This document shows positions 5,969 through 13,566 of a stretch of DNA of 13,566 nt, in pieces. The notes below the pieces were generated by a model that searched no databases, was not told the DNA's origin, and saw only the letters and a program-made list of their open reading frames with translations. The translations under genes were made by a program, and so were the position numbers. Positions within the stretch are counted from its first letter, which is position 1. Each line of letters opens with the position of its first letter. This DNA is from an uncultured Actinomycetes bacterium (GTDB lineage: Bacteria; Actinomycetota; Actinomycetes; Nanopelagicales; Nanopelagicaceae). The stretch lies in assembly GCA_903875815.1 (NCBI GenBank), contig CAIQXR010000245.1, positions 1 through 13,566 of the forward strand, written 5' to 3'.

Positions 5969-6975
5969 TGGGAACCACATACGTTGTTTCGCGCGGCACC
6001 CGACTCAATAAAGTTCTGCCCTTCATCTTCATTGCTTTACTCGTCGCGCTTGCTGCCCTTCCTAAAGTTTTAGCAATTCCCTATCAAGTGAAATTCGTGC
6101 AGGCTTTTATCCTCATCATCTTGGCCACGATGTGGAATTTGCTCGCTGGGTTCGGCGGTTTAGTATCTATCGGTCAGCAAGCCTTTATTGGTATCGGTGC
6201 CTATTCGTTGGTCTATCTCTCGGATATTCAAGGCATTAACCCATTCGTATCCCTTGCACTTGCGGCAGTTCTCTGTGGAGTGTTTGCCTTTCCACTCTCC
6301 TTCCTTGTCTTCCGACTCTCCGGCGGCTATTTCGCTATCGGTACTTGGGTGATTGCCGAAATCATCAAGCTCTTTGTCGTTCAAGTAAAGACTTTGGGTG
6401 GTGGCTCTGGAATCTCCCTCGGTGCATTTTCGGGAATGGGGCGCGAGACTCGTATCGCTGCAATCTACTGGAGCGCGCTAGTCGCAATCTTCCTTACTTT
6501 GCTCTCCACCATTTTGTTAATGCGCAGCAAGTTGGGCCTTGCCCTTACTGCTATTCGCGATGACCAAACTGCGGCAGGCGTTCTTGGCGTCAATGTGCTG
6601 CGTAATCGTCGTACTGTCTTCGTTCTTGTCTCTATGGGATTTGGGTTAGCTGGCGGGCTCATCGCTATGAGCAACCTTCGCGTTCAGCCCGATGACATAT
6701 TTAGCGTTAACTACAGCGCCATTATGATTTTTATGGTTGTCATCGGTGGCCTCGGAACTATCGAGGGACCGATTTTCGGCGCCATCATCTATTACTTCCT
6801 ACAAGATCGCCTCAAGGATTACGGCACCTGGTACCTCATCATTCTTGGCCTGCTTGGAATTGCGATTGTTTCACTGGCTCCTGAAGGATTATGGGGCTGG
6901 ATTTCACGGAATAAATTCTCACTTTTTGCTACGAAATATCGTATTTCGCAGACGAGTAAAGAAAAAGGTGCATGA
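5968..6975 (+). CDS. livM: ABC transporter permease, LivM type
   Basis: A 335-residue integral membrane protein of the BPD_transp_2 family, partner of the LivH-type permease. After a short N-terminus come hydrophobic segments at about residues 14-34 and 39-60, then the family motif AGFGGLVSIGQQAFIGIGAY. Further membrane segments follow, and the ATPase-contact loop LGLALTAIRDDQTAAGVLGV. The ATG at 5968, in a TAATG overlap with livH, is the best start. The same frame is open back to 5812, but that extension lies over livH and reads as charged, non-membrane sequence unlike the family. The C-terminal tail after LAPEGLWGWI is about 25 residues and polar, as in other LivM proteins. The end overlaps the dioxygenase start by four bases, tying import directly to ring cleavage in one transcript. 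Confidence 0.92.
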   Translation: MGTTYVVSRGTRLNKVLPFIFIALLVALAALPKVLAIPYQVKFVQAFILIILATMWNLLAGFGGLVSIGQQAFIGIGAYSLVYLSDIQGINPFVSLALAAVLCGVFAFPLSFLVFRLSGGYFAIGTWVIAEIIKLFVVQVKTLGGGSGISLGAFSGMGRETRIAAIYWSALVAIFLTLLSTILLMRSKLGLALTAIRDDQTAAGVLGVNVLRNRRTVFVLVSMGFGLAGGLIAMSNLRVQPDDIFSVNYSAIMIFMVVIGGLGTIEGPIFGAIIYYFLQDRLKDYGTWYLIILGLLGIAIVSLAPEGLWGWISRNKFSLFATKYRISQTSKEKGA

Positions 6976-7808
6976 TGGCAACGTCAGAGTCAGAGCTCAC
7001 CGCTGAAGTTATTGCGAGTTTTGGGAACACAACAGACCCGCGCTTAAAAGAGATCATGCAGTCATTAGTAAAACATCTCCACGCCTTCGCCCGAGAGATT
7101 CGAATTACTGACGAGGAGTGGCTCTTCGCCATTGATTTTCTCACTCGCACCGGTCAGATGTGTTCGGATGTGCGACAGGAATTTATTCTGCTTTCAGACA
7201 CGTTAGGACTCTCTAGTTTGGTCGATCTCATCAATCACTCAAAAGGTGATGACCGGGCAACCGAACCAACAATCTTGGGGCCATTCCACGTGGCCAATTC
7301 CCACCTACTCAATTATGGCGATTCCATCGTCACCCGCGCACTCACCGAAGGTGAACCAGCAATTGTTCGAGGTCGCGTAATCGATGTCGATGGCAACCCA
7401 ATTTCTGGTGCGATGATCGATGTCTGGCAGACCGATGCCAATGGCCTTTATGACATTCAAGAATCTAACGATGTCAGCGGCAATTTGCGGGGTCTCTTCA
7501 AGACCGACGCTGGTGGTAAGTATGAGTTCCGCACCATTCGCCCAGTGCCTTATCCCATTCCAGCCGATGGCCCAGTTGGCAAGATGCTTCGTTCAGTGAA
7601 TCGACATGAATGGCGCGCAGCTCACATTCACGCGATCGTGGAAGCTCCGGGATATCGACAAGTTACCACTCATATCTTCGATAAAGAGAGTAAGTATCTC
7701 GATAGTGATACCGTCTTTGGCGTAAAGGGATCATTGATCAAAGAATTCGTTAAACAGCCTGATGGCAATCTTCTTCTTGAGTATGACTTTGTATTGGTCA
7801 AAGGATAG
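6972..7808 (+). CDS. Hydroxyquinol 1,2-dioxygenase (intradiol ring cleavage)
   Basis: A 278-residue non-haem iron(III) enzyme that opens hydroxyquinol (1,2,4-trihydroxybenzene) between the two adjacent hydroxyls, giving maleylacetate (3-hydroxy-cis,cis-muconate). Residues 8-100 are the helical dimerisation domain, including the family-typical QEFILLSDTLGLSSLVDLIN and TEPTILGPFHV. The catalytic beta-sandwich follows. The four iron ligands are in place: Tyr160 (DANGLYDIQ), Tyr194 (PVPYPIPADGPVG), His218 and His220 (AAHIHA). DVWQTD and YLDSDTVFGVK also match hydroxyquinol dioxygenases better than catechol or chlorocatechol enzymes. The adjacent maleylacetate reductase supports this choice, since catechol cleavage would need muconate cycloisomerase instead. 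Translation may begin at ATG 6972 or the next ATG 6975, which is better spaced from AAAAAGG. Confidence 0.92.
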   Translation: MMATSESELTAEVIASFGNTTDPRLKEIMQSLVKHLHAFAREIRITDEEWLFAIDFLTRTGQMCSDVRQEFILLSDTLGLSSLVDLINHSKGDDRATEPTILGPFHVANSHLLNYGDSIVTRALTEGEPAIVRGRVIDVDGNPISGAMIDVWQTDANGLYDIQESNDVSGNLRGLFKTDAGGKYEFRTIRPVPYPIPADGPVGKMLRSVNRHEWRAAHIHAIVEAPGYRQVTTHIFDKESKYLDSDTVFGVKGSLIKEFVKQPDGNLLLEYDFVLVKG

Positions 7809-7811
7809 AAA

Positions 7812-8576
7812 ATGATCAACAAGGTCGTCTCTACTCCTGCCGAAGCAGTCGCTGATATTGGTGATGGTTCGTCACTTGCAGTTGGGGGATTTGGTCTAGT
7901 CGGAGTGCCTAATGTATTAATCAAGGCGCTCTTCAATAAGGGCAGTAAGGAATTGCGAGTTGTTTCTAACAACTGTGGTGTTGATGGCGGTGGTTTGGGA
8001 ATTCTTCTTGAAGCTGGCCGTATTGCACATGTGACTGCCTCATATATTGGAACTAATAAAGAATTTGAGCGGCAGTACCTAGAAGGTTTGATTGAACTCG
8101 AACTTACTCCTCAAGGAACTCTGGCCGAGAAGATGCGTTCAGGTGGCGCTGGAATTCCCGCTTTTTATACGCCAGCAGGCGTAGGCACTTGGGTAGAGAC
8201 AGGGGAATTACCAACGAAGTTTGATGGTGCTGGGAAGGCGATCAAATTTGGCAAACCTCGCCCGCGGCGCGAGTTTCATGGTCAGCAGTACATTTTAGAG
8301 GAGACGATTACCACCGACTTCGCTCTGGTTCGTGCCTATAAAGCAGATACCCAAGGTAACTGCATCTTTAGAAAGTCGGCCCGTAACTTCAATCCCAATG
8401 CGGCGATGGCCGGGCGAATTACGATTGTTGAGGCTGAAGAGATTGTCGAAGCCGGTCAATTAGATCCTGAGTCAATTCATCTACCGGGAATTTATGTGAA
8501 GCGAGTTATTCAGCTCACTCCAGAAGAGGCTGCTAATAAGGGTATCGAGCAACTCACCGTAAGAAAGCGGGCCTGA
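7812..8576 (+). CDS. 3-oxoacid CoA-transferase subunit A (probable 3-oxoadipate CoA-transferase)
   Basis: A 254-residue alpha subunit of a class I CoA-transferase. It carries the glycine-rich CoA-binding segment [17 protein letters not shown] near the N-terminus, then [40 protein letters not shown] and [14 protein letters not shown]. These are close to the succinyl-CoA:3-oxoacid transferase (ScoA) pattern as well as CatI/PcaI, so sequence alone does not fix the acceptor. The position between the hydroxyquinol dioxygenase and the beta-ketoadipyl-CoA-type thiolase makes 3-oxoadipate the most likely substrate, with succinyl-CoA as donor. ATG 7812 comes three bases after the previous stop, with AAAGGA as ribosome-binding site. 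Subunit B follows after one base. Confidence 0.88.
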   Translation: MINKVVSTPAEAVADIGDGSSLAVGGFGLVGVPNVLIKALFNKGSKELRVVSNNCGVDGGGLGILLEAGRIAHVTASYIGTNKEFERQYLEGLIELELTPQGTLAEKMRSGGAGIPAFYTPAGVGTWVETGELPTKFDGAGKAIKFGKPRPRREFHGQQYILEETITTDFALVRAYKADTQGNCIFRKSARNFNPNAAMAGRITIVEAEEIVEAGQLDPESIHLPGIYVKRVIQLTPEEAANKGIEQLTVRKRA

Positions 8577-8577
8577 C

Positions 8578-9216
8578 ATGGCGCTTACACGAGAGGGACT
8601 TGCTCAACGCGCGGCGCTTGAACTGCGCAATGGCGAATATGTAAATTTGGGGATCGGACTTCCAACATTGATTCCCAATTATTTAGATCCAAAAGTCAAA
8701 GTGATTCTCCATTCCGAAAATGGATTGCTTGGCGTTGGCCCATATCCTTTTGAAGATGAAGTTGACCCGGATCTCATCAACGCTGGCAAGGAAGTTGTTA
8801 CGACTCTGCCTGGCGCTTCATTCTTTGATTCTGCGCTCTCATTCTCAATGATTCGAGGCGGAAAAGTAGATGTCGCCATTTTAGGTGCCATGGAAGTGTC
8901 AGCAAGTGGCGATTTGGCTAACTGGATTATCCCGGGGAAATTGGTCAAAGGCATGGGCGGTGCGATGGATTTAGTCCATGGCGCCGGTCGAGTGATCGTT
9001 CTCATGGAGCATCTCTCGAAAAATGGAAAGTCTAAGTTGTTGGATAAGTGCACTTTGCCATTGACGGGCACTCGAGTCGTACATCGCGTGATCACCGATC
9101 TCTGCGTGATGGATACATCTGATGAAGGTTTTCTTCTTCGCGAACTCGCTCCTGGAGTTAGCCTAGAAGAAGTAATTGAACACACAGCAGCACAAGTAAT
9201 CGACAGAAGGAGTTAG
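8578..9216 (+). CDS. 3-oxoacid CoA-transferase subunit B (probable 3-oxoadipate CoA-transferase)
   Basis: A 212-residue beta subunit carrying the catalytic glutamate. [17 protein letters not shown] holds Glu47, which forms the glutamyl-CoA thioester in class I transferases. Other family blocks are [57 protein letters not shown] and [18 protein letters not shown]. Length is normal for ScoB/PcaJ. It forms a heterotetramer with subunit A, encoded one base upstream. Together they turn 3-oxoadipate and succinyl-CoA into 3-oxoadipyl-CoA and succinate, if the context-based substrate is right; acetoacetate remains the alternative. The 3' end carries AAGGAG (9207-9212), the ribosome-binding site of the next gene. 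Confidence 0.88.
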   Translation: MALTREGLAQRAALELRNGEYVNLGIGLPTLIPNYLDPKVKVILHSENGLLGVGPYPFEDEVDPDLINAGKEVVTTLPGASFFDSALSFSMIRGGKVDVAILGAMEVSASGDLANWIIPGKLVKGMGGAMDLVHGAGRVIVLMEHLSKNGKSKLLDKCTLPLTGTRVVHRVITDLCVMDTSDEGFLLRELAPGVSLEEVIEHTAAQVIDRRS

Positions 9217-9219
9217 GCG

Positions 9220-10980
9220 ATGTCAACAAATAATGGCGTAATCGAGACTGATGTATTGATCGTTGGTTCTGGCCCGGCCGGTTTAACGACTGCGGTGGGA
9301 TTGGCTAGCATGAAGGTCAATCACATTGTGATCACCAAATATCAGTGGACTGCCAATACTCCTCGAGCCCACATCACCAATCAGGCTTCCATGGAGATCT
9401 TCCGCGACTACGGCATTGAAGCTGATGTTATGGAGAAGGCCACAGAACATAGTTTCATGGGCGATACGGTTTTTTGTACCAGCTTGGTAGGCGAAGAGAT
9501 TGGCCGTATCCGCACCTGGGGAATTCATCCTCGTCGCGAAGCAGATTACGTTCTCTCTAGCCCAACTCTCAATTGCGATATTCCACAAGATTTACTTGAG
9601 CCAATTCTGCTCACTCGAGCAGCTGAGCAGGGTTCCAAAGTCCGGTTTAGCACCGAATTCATTCGCTATGAAGAAGATGCGACCGGTGTGACAACAACCG
9701 TGCTCGATCGCGTCTCGGGTGTTGAATATCAAATTCGTAGTAAGTATTTGATCGGCGCTGATGGTGGCCGCTCGAAAGTAGTTGAGCAAGCAGGACTTCC
9801 TATGGAAGGTCAGATGGATGTCGCTGGCTCCATGAATATTGTCTTCAAAGCAGATCTCACAAAATTTGTTGCTCACCGCCCAAGCGTTCTTTACTGGGTA
9901 CTCCAGCCCGGTTCAACCATTGGTGGAATTGGTCTTGGCCTCGTTCGTATGGTGCGCCCTTGGAATGAATGGCTAATTGTTTGGGGTTATGACATCAGTA
10001 AGCCAGCACCTGAAGTAACTGACGAAATGGCGATTTCAGTTGTGCGCAACCTCGTTGGTGATCAGGAACTTGAGGTTGAAATTACCTCTACCTCTGTCTG
10101 GGGCAACAACAAGATGTATGCCAAGGAATACAACAAGGGCCGGGTTTACGCGATGGGCGATGCCACCCACCGTCATCCACCTTCAAATGGATTGGGCTCA
10201 AACACCTCAGTACAAGATGCTTATAACTTGGCATGGAAGCTCGCCTATGTCCTTAAAGGCAAAGCCGGCGAAGCGCTCCTTGATTCCTATAGCGCAGAGC
10301 GCGCACCGGTAGGTAAGCAGATCGTCCTTCGCGCAAATAAGAGTATTGAAGAGTTCGGCGCAATTCTTGAAGCGCTCGATGTACTCGGCACAAACGATCC
10401 AGTCGTTATGCGCAGAAATATCGAAGCTCGTCGCGATAACACTCCTGAAGGCGCAAAGCGTCGCGAAGATCTGCGCAAGGCGCTTGAACTCAAGGATTAT
10501 GAGTTCAACGCACATGGCGTTGAGATGGGTCAGCGTTACGCATCGACTGCGGTCGTTAAAGATGGTACACCTGAACCTGCCTATACCCAGGATCCAGAAC
10601 TTTTCTATCACCCAACTACTTGGCCAGGAGCGCGTCTGCCACATGTCTGGTTAGGTAAGGATGGTTACAAAGTCAGTACCAAAGATTTGGGTGGCCAAGG
10701 TCGATTCTCTCTCTTCACTGGTATTCCAGGCGGAGCTTGGGAGCAGGCTGCAACTAAAGTCGCTGCTGAATTAGGTATCGATATTGCGCCATACATCATC
10801 GGTCCTGGACACACGTACACAGATCTTTATGACGATTGGGCTCGCGTTCGTGAAGTTTCAGAGGCGGGTTGCGTTCTCGTTCGCCCCGATAACTTTGTTG
10901 GCTGGCGTAGTAATGATCTGCCTCAAGATCCTTATGCCGTACTGCTATCGACCATGAAGTCGATTTTGAGTTTGGCGTAA
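9220..10980 (+). CDS. FAD-dependent phenol monooxygenase, TfdB-like (probable resorcinol-type hydroxylase)
   Basis: A 586-residue single-component flavoprotein hydroxylase of the FAD_binding_3 family. The FAD dinucleotide motif is VLIVGSGPAGL (12-22), the FAD/NAD(P)H motif is GADGGRS (about 179-185), and the FAD ribityl motif is MGDATHRHPPSNGLGSN (about 312-328). From about residue 465 runs the C-terminal thioredoxin-like domain of phenol hydroxylases (PGARLPHVWL, GRFSLFTGIPGGAWEQAA, VLVRPDNFVGWRS), which matches 2,4-dichlorophenol 6-monooxygenase (TfdB) and related enzymes. It would use NAD(P)H and O2 to add an ortho hydroxyl to a phenol. Next to a hydroxyquinol dioxygenase, the simplest reaction is resorcinol to hydroxyquinol. 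Related actinobacterial resorcinol/gamma-resorcylate clusters have this gene set, but the substrate is inferred. AAGGAG lies seven bases before ATG 9220. Confidence 0.87.
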   Translation: MSTNNGVIETDVLIVGSGPAGLTTAVGLASMKVNHIVITKYQWTANTPRAHITNQASMEIFRDYGIEADVMEKATEHSFMGDTVFCTSLVGEEIGRIRTWGIHPRREADYVLSSPTLNCDIPQDLLEPILLTRAAEQGSKVRFSTEFIRYEEDATGVTTTVLDRVSGVEYQIRSKYLIGADGGRSKVVEQAGLPMEGQMDVAGSMNIVFKADLTKFVAHRPSVLYWVLQPGSTIGGIGLGLVRMVRPWNEWLIVWGYDISKPAPEVTDEMAISVVRNLVGDQELEVEITSTSVWGNNKMYAKEYNKGRVYAMGDATHRHPPSNGLGSNTSVQDAYNLAWKLAYVLKGKAGEALLDSYSAERAPVGKQIVLRANKSIEEFGAILEALDVLGTNDPVVMRRNIEARRDNTPEGAKRREDLRKALELKDYEFNAHGVEMGQRYASTAVVKDGTPEPAYTQDPELFYHPTTWPGARLPHVWLGKDGYKVSTKDLGGQGRFSLFTGIPGGAWEQAATKVAAELGIDIAPYIIGPGHTYTDLYDDWARVREVSEAGCVLVRPDNFVGWRSNDLPQDPYAVLLSTMKSILSLA

Positions 10981-10985
10981 TTTCT

Positions 10986-12170
10986 GTGACTGCATACATT
11001 GTCGATGCCGTGCGCACCCATGTTGGAAAATATGGTGGCGCACTGGCCAATACCCGTGCCGATGATCTTGCGGCATCAACAATCAATGCATTACTCGAAC
11101 GAAATGGCATCGCTGGCAAAGATATCGATGAAGTTATTTTGGGAGCGGCCAACCAATCAGGTGATGACAATCGCAATCTAGCGAGAATGGCACTTCTCCT
11201 GGCTGGTTTACCGGAGAGCGTTCCGGGCTATACCGTTAATCGACTATGTGCCTCAGGACTTCAGGCAATCGCTTCAGCATCAGAGGCCATTGCATCTGGG
11301 CGGACCGATGTAGTTATCGCAGGTGGCGCAGAATCTATGACGAGAGCGCCTTGGGTTACGGAAAAACCAAGTAAGGCCTGGGCGAAGCCTGGACCAATGT
11401 TCGATACGGCACTTGGCTGGAGATTTGTTAATCCAAAAATGGCAGAGCATGACGCTGGCCGTTCGGTGCTCTCATTAGGCGAAGCCACTGAGAAATTAGC
11501 GAAGGAACATGGAATATCTCGAGTTGATTCAGATGCTTGGTCAGTTCAATCTCATCAACGTGCTGCTACTGCCTGGAAATCAGGTTTCTTCGGTGATTCA
11601 ATAGTTGCGGTCCCTGGTAGCGAATCATTAGCTATGGATGAAACTGTGCGCGAATCGACAACTTCCGAAGCGCTAGCAAATCTCAAAGCATCCTTCTCTA
11701 AAGAAGGAATCATTACCGCTGGAAGCGCCTCACCGCTATCTGATGGCGCCAGCGCTGTCATGGTTGTCTCGGAGGCAGCGCTCAAGAAATTTAATCTCAC
11801 ACCTCGCGCAGAAATTCTTGGCTTTGATGCCGCAGGTGTACTTCCTTATCAATTTGGTTATGGACCAGTTCCAGCCACTCAAAAGCTAGTAGCCCGGTTA
11901 GGGATGACAGTGAACGACCTCCACGCTATTGAGATAAACGAAGCATTCTCCGCTCAAGTTCTCGTCTGCATTCGTGGACTCGGATTAGATGAGAGCAAAG
12001 TCAACAATCGTGGTGGCGCAATCGCACTCGGCCATCCATTGGGCTCTTCTGGCAGCCGCTTAATTGGGACGCTACTCAAGCGGATGGAATCCGATGATCT
12101 CGAGATTGGTCTGGCAACGCTCTGTATTGGAGTGGGTCAAGGCGCTTCAATGGTGATTAAGCGGGTTTAA
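10986..12170 (+). CDS. pcaF: Thiolase, probable beta-ketoadipyl-CoA thiolase
   Basis: A 394-residue thiolase of normal length. Catalytic residues are present: Cys88 in VNRLCASGLQA (acyl-carrying nucleophile), NEAF near 317-320, His350 in ALGHPLGSSGSR and Cys380 in CIGVGQG. The segment ANQSGDDNRNLARMALLLAGLP (about 55-76) is typical of the PcaF/PaaJ group and not of general acetoacetyl-CoA thiolases. The enzyme would split 3-oxoadipyl-CoA with CoA to succinyl-CoA and acetyl-CoA, the last step of the pathway. The start is GTG 10986, giving the expected MTAYIVDAVRTHVGKYGG; it lies five bases after the monooxygenase stop and has no clear Shine-Dalgarno, so it probably depends on translational coupling. 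It is the last gene of the catabolic run. Confidence 0.9.
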   Translation: MTAYIVDAVRTHVGKYGGALANTRADDLAASTINALLERNGIAGKDIDEVILGAANQSGDDNRNLARMALLLAGLPESVPGYTVNRLCASGLQAIASASEAIASGRTDVVIAGGAESMTRAPWVTEKPSKAWAKPGPMFDTALGWRFVNPKMAEHDAGRSVLSLGEATEKLAKEHGISRVDSDAWSVQSHQRAATAWKSGFFGDSIVAVPGSESLAMDETVRESTTSEALANLKASFSKEGIITAGSASPLSDGASAVMVVSEAALKKFNLTPRAEILGFDAAGVLPYQFGYGPVPATQKLVARLGMTVNDLHAIEINEAFSAQVLVCIRGLGLDESKVNNRGGAIALGHPLGSSGSRLIGTLLKRMESDDLEIGLATLCIGVGQGASMVIKRV

Positions 12171-12185
12171 ACTCTCAAAACCGCT
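12160..12185 (+). terminator. Weak hairpin at the end of the catabolic operon
   Basis: AGCGGGTTT (12160-12168) can pair with AAAACCGCT (12177-12185) with one mismatch around an eight-base loop, overlapping the thiolase stop codon. It is followed by a pyrimidine-rich tract (CGCTCTCTTCTCC) and not a T-run. It marks a plausible but weak transcription end between the thiolase and fprA. Confidence 0.3.
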
Positions 12186-12200
12186 CGCTCTCTTCTCCTG

Positions 12201-12206
12201 TAAAGT
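12201..12206 (+). promoter_or_regulatory. Candidate -10 element for fprA, leaderless or short-leader start
   Basis: TAAAGT sits ten bases before the fprA ATG, and no Shine-Dalgarno sequence is visible in the bases between (ACTCGTCACT). Actinobacteria often use a TANNNT -10 close to the start codon for leaderless mRNAs, so fprA may have its own promoter here with a leader of only a few bases. No -35 match is seen. The call is tentative. Confidence 0.35.
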
Positions 12207-12216
12207 ACTCGTCACT

Positions 12217-13536
12217 ATGGCCCATTACAAGATCGCAATTGTTGGCGCAGGTCCTTCGGGATATTTTGCAGCGCAGGCGCTTCAGAATTCAGCGACCGAA
12301 GAACTCAAGTTTTCGATTGACATGATCGAACGTCTTCCGACCCCATGGGGCTTAGTGCGCAGTGGCGTTGCACCTGATCACCCAAAAATTAAGACTGTGG
12401 CCAAGGTATTTGAGAAAGTCGCTGCGATTGATGGCTTCAGACTTTTTGCCAATGTCGAAATCGGAAAAGATTTATCGCTGGAAGACCTTACCCTGCGCTA
12501 TGACGCCGTCATCATGGCGACCGGATCATCAGTAGGGAAGCGATTGGGTATTCCCGGAGAAGCGCTAAAGAATTCAATCTCTGCCGCTGAATTTGTGCCT
12601 TGGTACAACGCTCATCCTGATTTTGAAAAGTTCGAGATCGATCTCTCGTGCGATACTGCTGTTGTTATTGGCGCCGGCAATGTCGCTATGGATTGTGCGC
12701 GCATGTTGGCACTCGATCCTTTCGAACTCGATCCCACCGACACTTCTGAAATTGCGATTGCTGCTCTTCGTAAGAGCAATATTCGTAAGGTCTATATCGT
12801 GGGTCGCCGCGGTCCAGAGAACGCTGCTTTCACCAGCCCCGAACTTCGCGAACTTCCTAAGCTCGAACATACCGATGTCCATTTCGATAGCGCCATGATT
12901 GAAGCAGCCCATGCTCGCGCGATTGCTGGCGCTGAATTCGGCGAGATCGAAAAGCACTTAGCTTCGAATCTGGAAGCTATGCGCTTGATTGCCGAGCACC
13001 CCCAAGCTGGCCACGAGCGTTCGCTCGAATTCAAATTCCTCTCCACTCCTCATGAAATTAAGGGCGATGGAAAGGTGGAGGAGATTGTCTTTAATGTCAA
13101 CGAGATGGTCGATGGCAAAGTCGTTGATACTGGCGATACTTACTCGATTAAGACCGGCTTAGTTATTACTGCAATTGGATACGAACCACTTCCGATTGAT
13201 GGCGTGAAATTAGAACGCGGCAAGATCGCAAATGTCGATGGCCGAGTAGAAGCCAGCAATCTCTACGTAGTCGGTTGGGCCAAGCGCGGACCATCAGGTG
13301 TAATTGGCACAAATAAGAGCGATGCCGCCGATGTCATTAAGCTTTTGGTGGAGGACCTCAAGGCCCCCAAGCAGACTGGCGATATCACCGAGATTTTGCC
13401 GGCTGGGCATACAGTCATCGACCAGAGTGCTTGGGAGCGAATTAACCTGCGCGAAGTCGAGCACGGCGAGCCACTCGGCAAGCCGCGCGTCAAGGGAACT
13501 TCTATCCATTCTCTCTTGGAGTTCGCCAAGTTATAG
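12217..13536 (+). CDS. fprA: NADPH-ferredoxin reductase, FprA/adrenodoxin-reductase type
   Basis: A 439-residue two-domain flavoprotein that passes electrons between NADPH and ferredoxins in the cytoplasm. The FAD site is IAIVGAGPSGYFAAQAL (6-22), followed by the family signature RLPTPWGLVRSGVAPDHPKI. The NADP domain has VVIGAGNVAMDCARML (from about 149) and GRRGPENAAFTSPELREL (about 195-212); RRGP contacts the 2'-phosphate in this family. GWAKRGPSGVIGTNKSDA (about 354-371) closes the FAD site. This class is common in actinobacteria and matches the length of mycobacterial FprA. It lies 46 bases after the thiolase with its own likely promoter. Flavin monooxygenases of the TfdB type take NAD(P)H directly, so fprA is not needed by the upstream pathway and is probably a housekeeping neighbour. 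Confidence 0.93.
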   Translation: MAHYKIAIVGAGPSGYFAAQALQNSATEELKFSIDMIERLPTPWGLVRSGVAPDHPKIKTVAKVFEKVAAIDGFRLFANVEIGKDLSLEDLTLRYDAVIMATGSSVGKRLGIPGEALKNSISAAEFVPWYNAHPDFEKFEIDLSCDTAVVIGAGNVAMDCARMLALDPFELDPTDTSEIAIAALRKSNIRKVYIVGRRGPENAAFTSPELRELPKLEHTDVHFDSAMIEAAHARAIAGAEFGEIEKHLASNLEAMRLIAEHPQAGHERSLEFKFLSTPHEIKGDGKVEEIVFNVNEMVDGKVVDTGDTYSIKTGLVITAIGYEPLPIDGVKLERGKIANVDGRVEASNLYVVGWAKRGPSGVIGTNKSDAADVIKLLVEDLKAPKQTGDITEILPAGHTVIDQSAWERINLREVEHGEPLGKPRVKGTSIHSLLEFAKL

Positions 13537-13539
13537 TTC

Positions 13540-13557
13540 GGAAGTGATCACACTTCC
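13540..13557 (+). terminator. Small hairpin after fprA, possible terminator
   Basis: GGAAGTG (13540-13546) pairs with CACTTCC (13551-13557) around ATCA, a perfect seven-base stem starting four bases after the fprA stop. It is followed by TAAAACAGA and not by a T-run, so termination strength is uncertain, and the window ends nine bases later. Confidence 0.35.
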
Positions 13558-13566
13558 TAAAACAGA

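Noticed and set aside
8679..9185. 168-codon open frame on the minus strand opposite CoA-transferase subunit B
   Set aside because: It is fully antisense to a well-supported gene, resembles no family I recognise, and looks like a codon-bias shadow.
10207..10644. 145-codon minus-strand open frame inside the monooxygenase gene
   Set aside because: It is antisense to a clear coding region, has no ribosome-binding site or recognisable domain, and is read as a shadow frame.
1..13566. CRISPR arrays, insertion sequences, tRNA/rRNA genes, attachment sites or defence genes
   Set aside because: I saw no regularly spaced repeats, transposase or integrase frames, or structural RNA sequences. The window is almost fully occupied by metabolic and transport genes on one strand.

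Overview
The window looks like part of the chromosome of an actinobacterium with a mid-range base composition (not the very high GC of streptomycetes or rhodococci). The clues are an FprA-type NADPH-ferredoxin reductase of the adrenodoxin-reductase class, a PcaR/PobR-type IclR regulator, and enzyme sequences closest in feel to actinobacterial aromatic-degradation genes. A freshwater actinobacterium of the Nanopelagicales kind would fit, but that is inference from style and not shown by a marker gene.

Layout. Positions 1-246 hold the 3' end of a D-2-hydroxyacid dehydrogenase gene. It converges on an IclR-family regulator on the minus strand (260-1039). A divergent control region (1040-1173) carries a candidate promoter and a striking three-half-site repeat. 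From 1174 to 12170, ten plus-strand genes run in what looks like one transcription unit: maleylacetate reductase; a secreted substrate-binding protein, followed by a strong hairpin; two ABC ATPases and two permeases of the branched-chain amino acid/amide (HAAT) type; hydroxyquinol 1,2-dioxygenase; the two subunits of a CoA-transferase; a TfdB-like flavoprotein phenol monooxygenase; and a beta-ketoadipyl-CoA-type thiolase. From livG onward, neighbours overlap by 1 or 4 bases or are 1 to 5 bases apart. After a 46-base gap comes fprA (12217-13536), probably a separate housekeeping gene.

How the genes work together. The importer would bring in an aromatic compound or aromatic acid. The flavin monooxygenase would hydroxylate a phenolic such as resorcinol to hydroxyquinol (1,2,4-trihydroxybenzene). 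The intradiol dioxygenase cleaves this to maleylacetate, the reductase gives 3-oxoadipate, the CoA-transferase activates it with succinyl-CoA, and the thiolase splits it to succinyl-CoA and acetyl-CoA. The window thus holds a compact uptake-to-central-metabolism unit for a hydroxyquinol-forming aromatic, under a local IclR regulator. The inducer, the imported molecule and the exact monooxygenase substrate cannot be read from the sequence.

Most worth a second look: the tripartite operator just upstream of the first enzyme gene, the one-sided degeneration of the ABC ATPase sites, the substrate-binding protein with no lipid-anchor cysteine, and the hairpin that separates it from its membrane partners.
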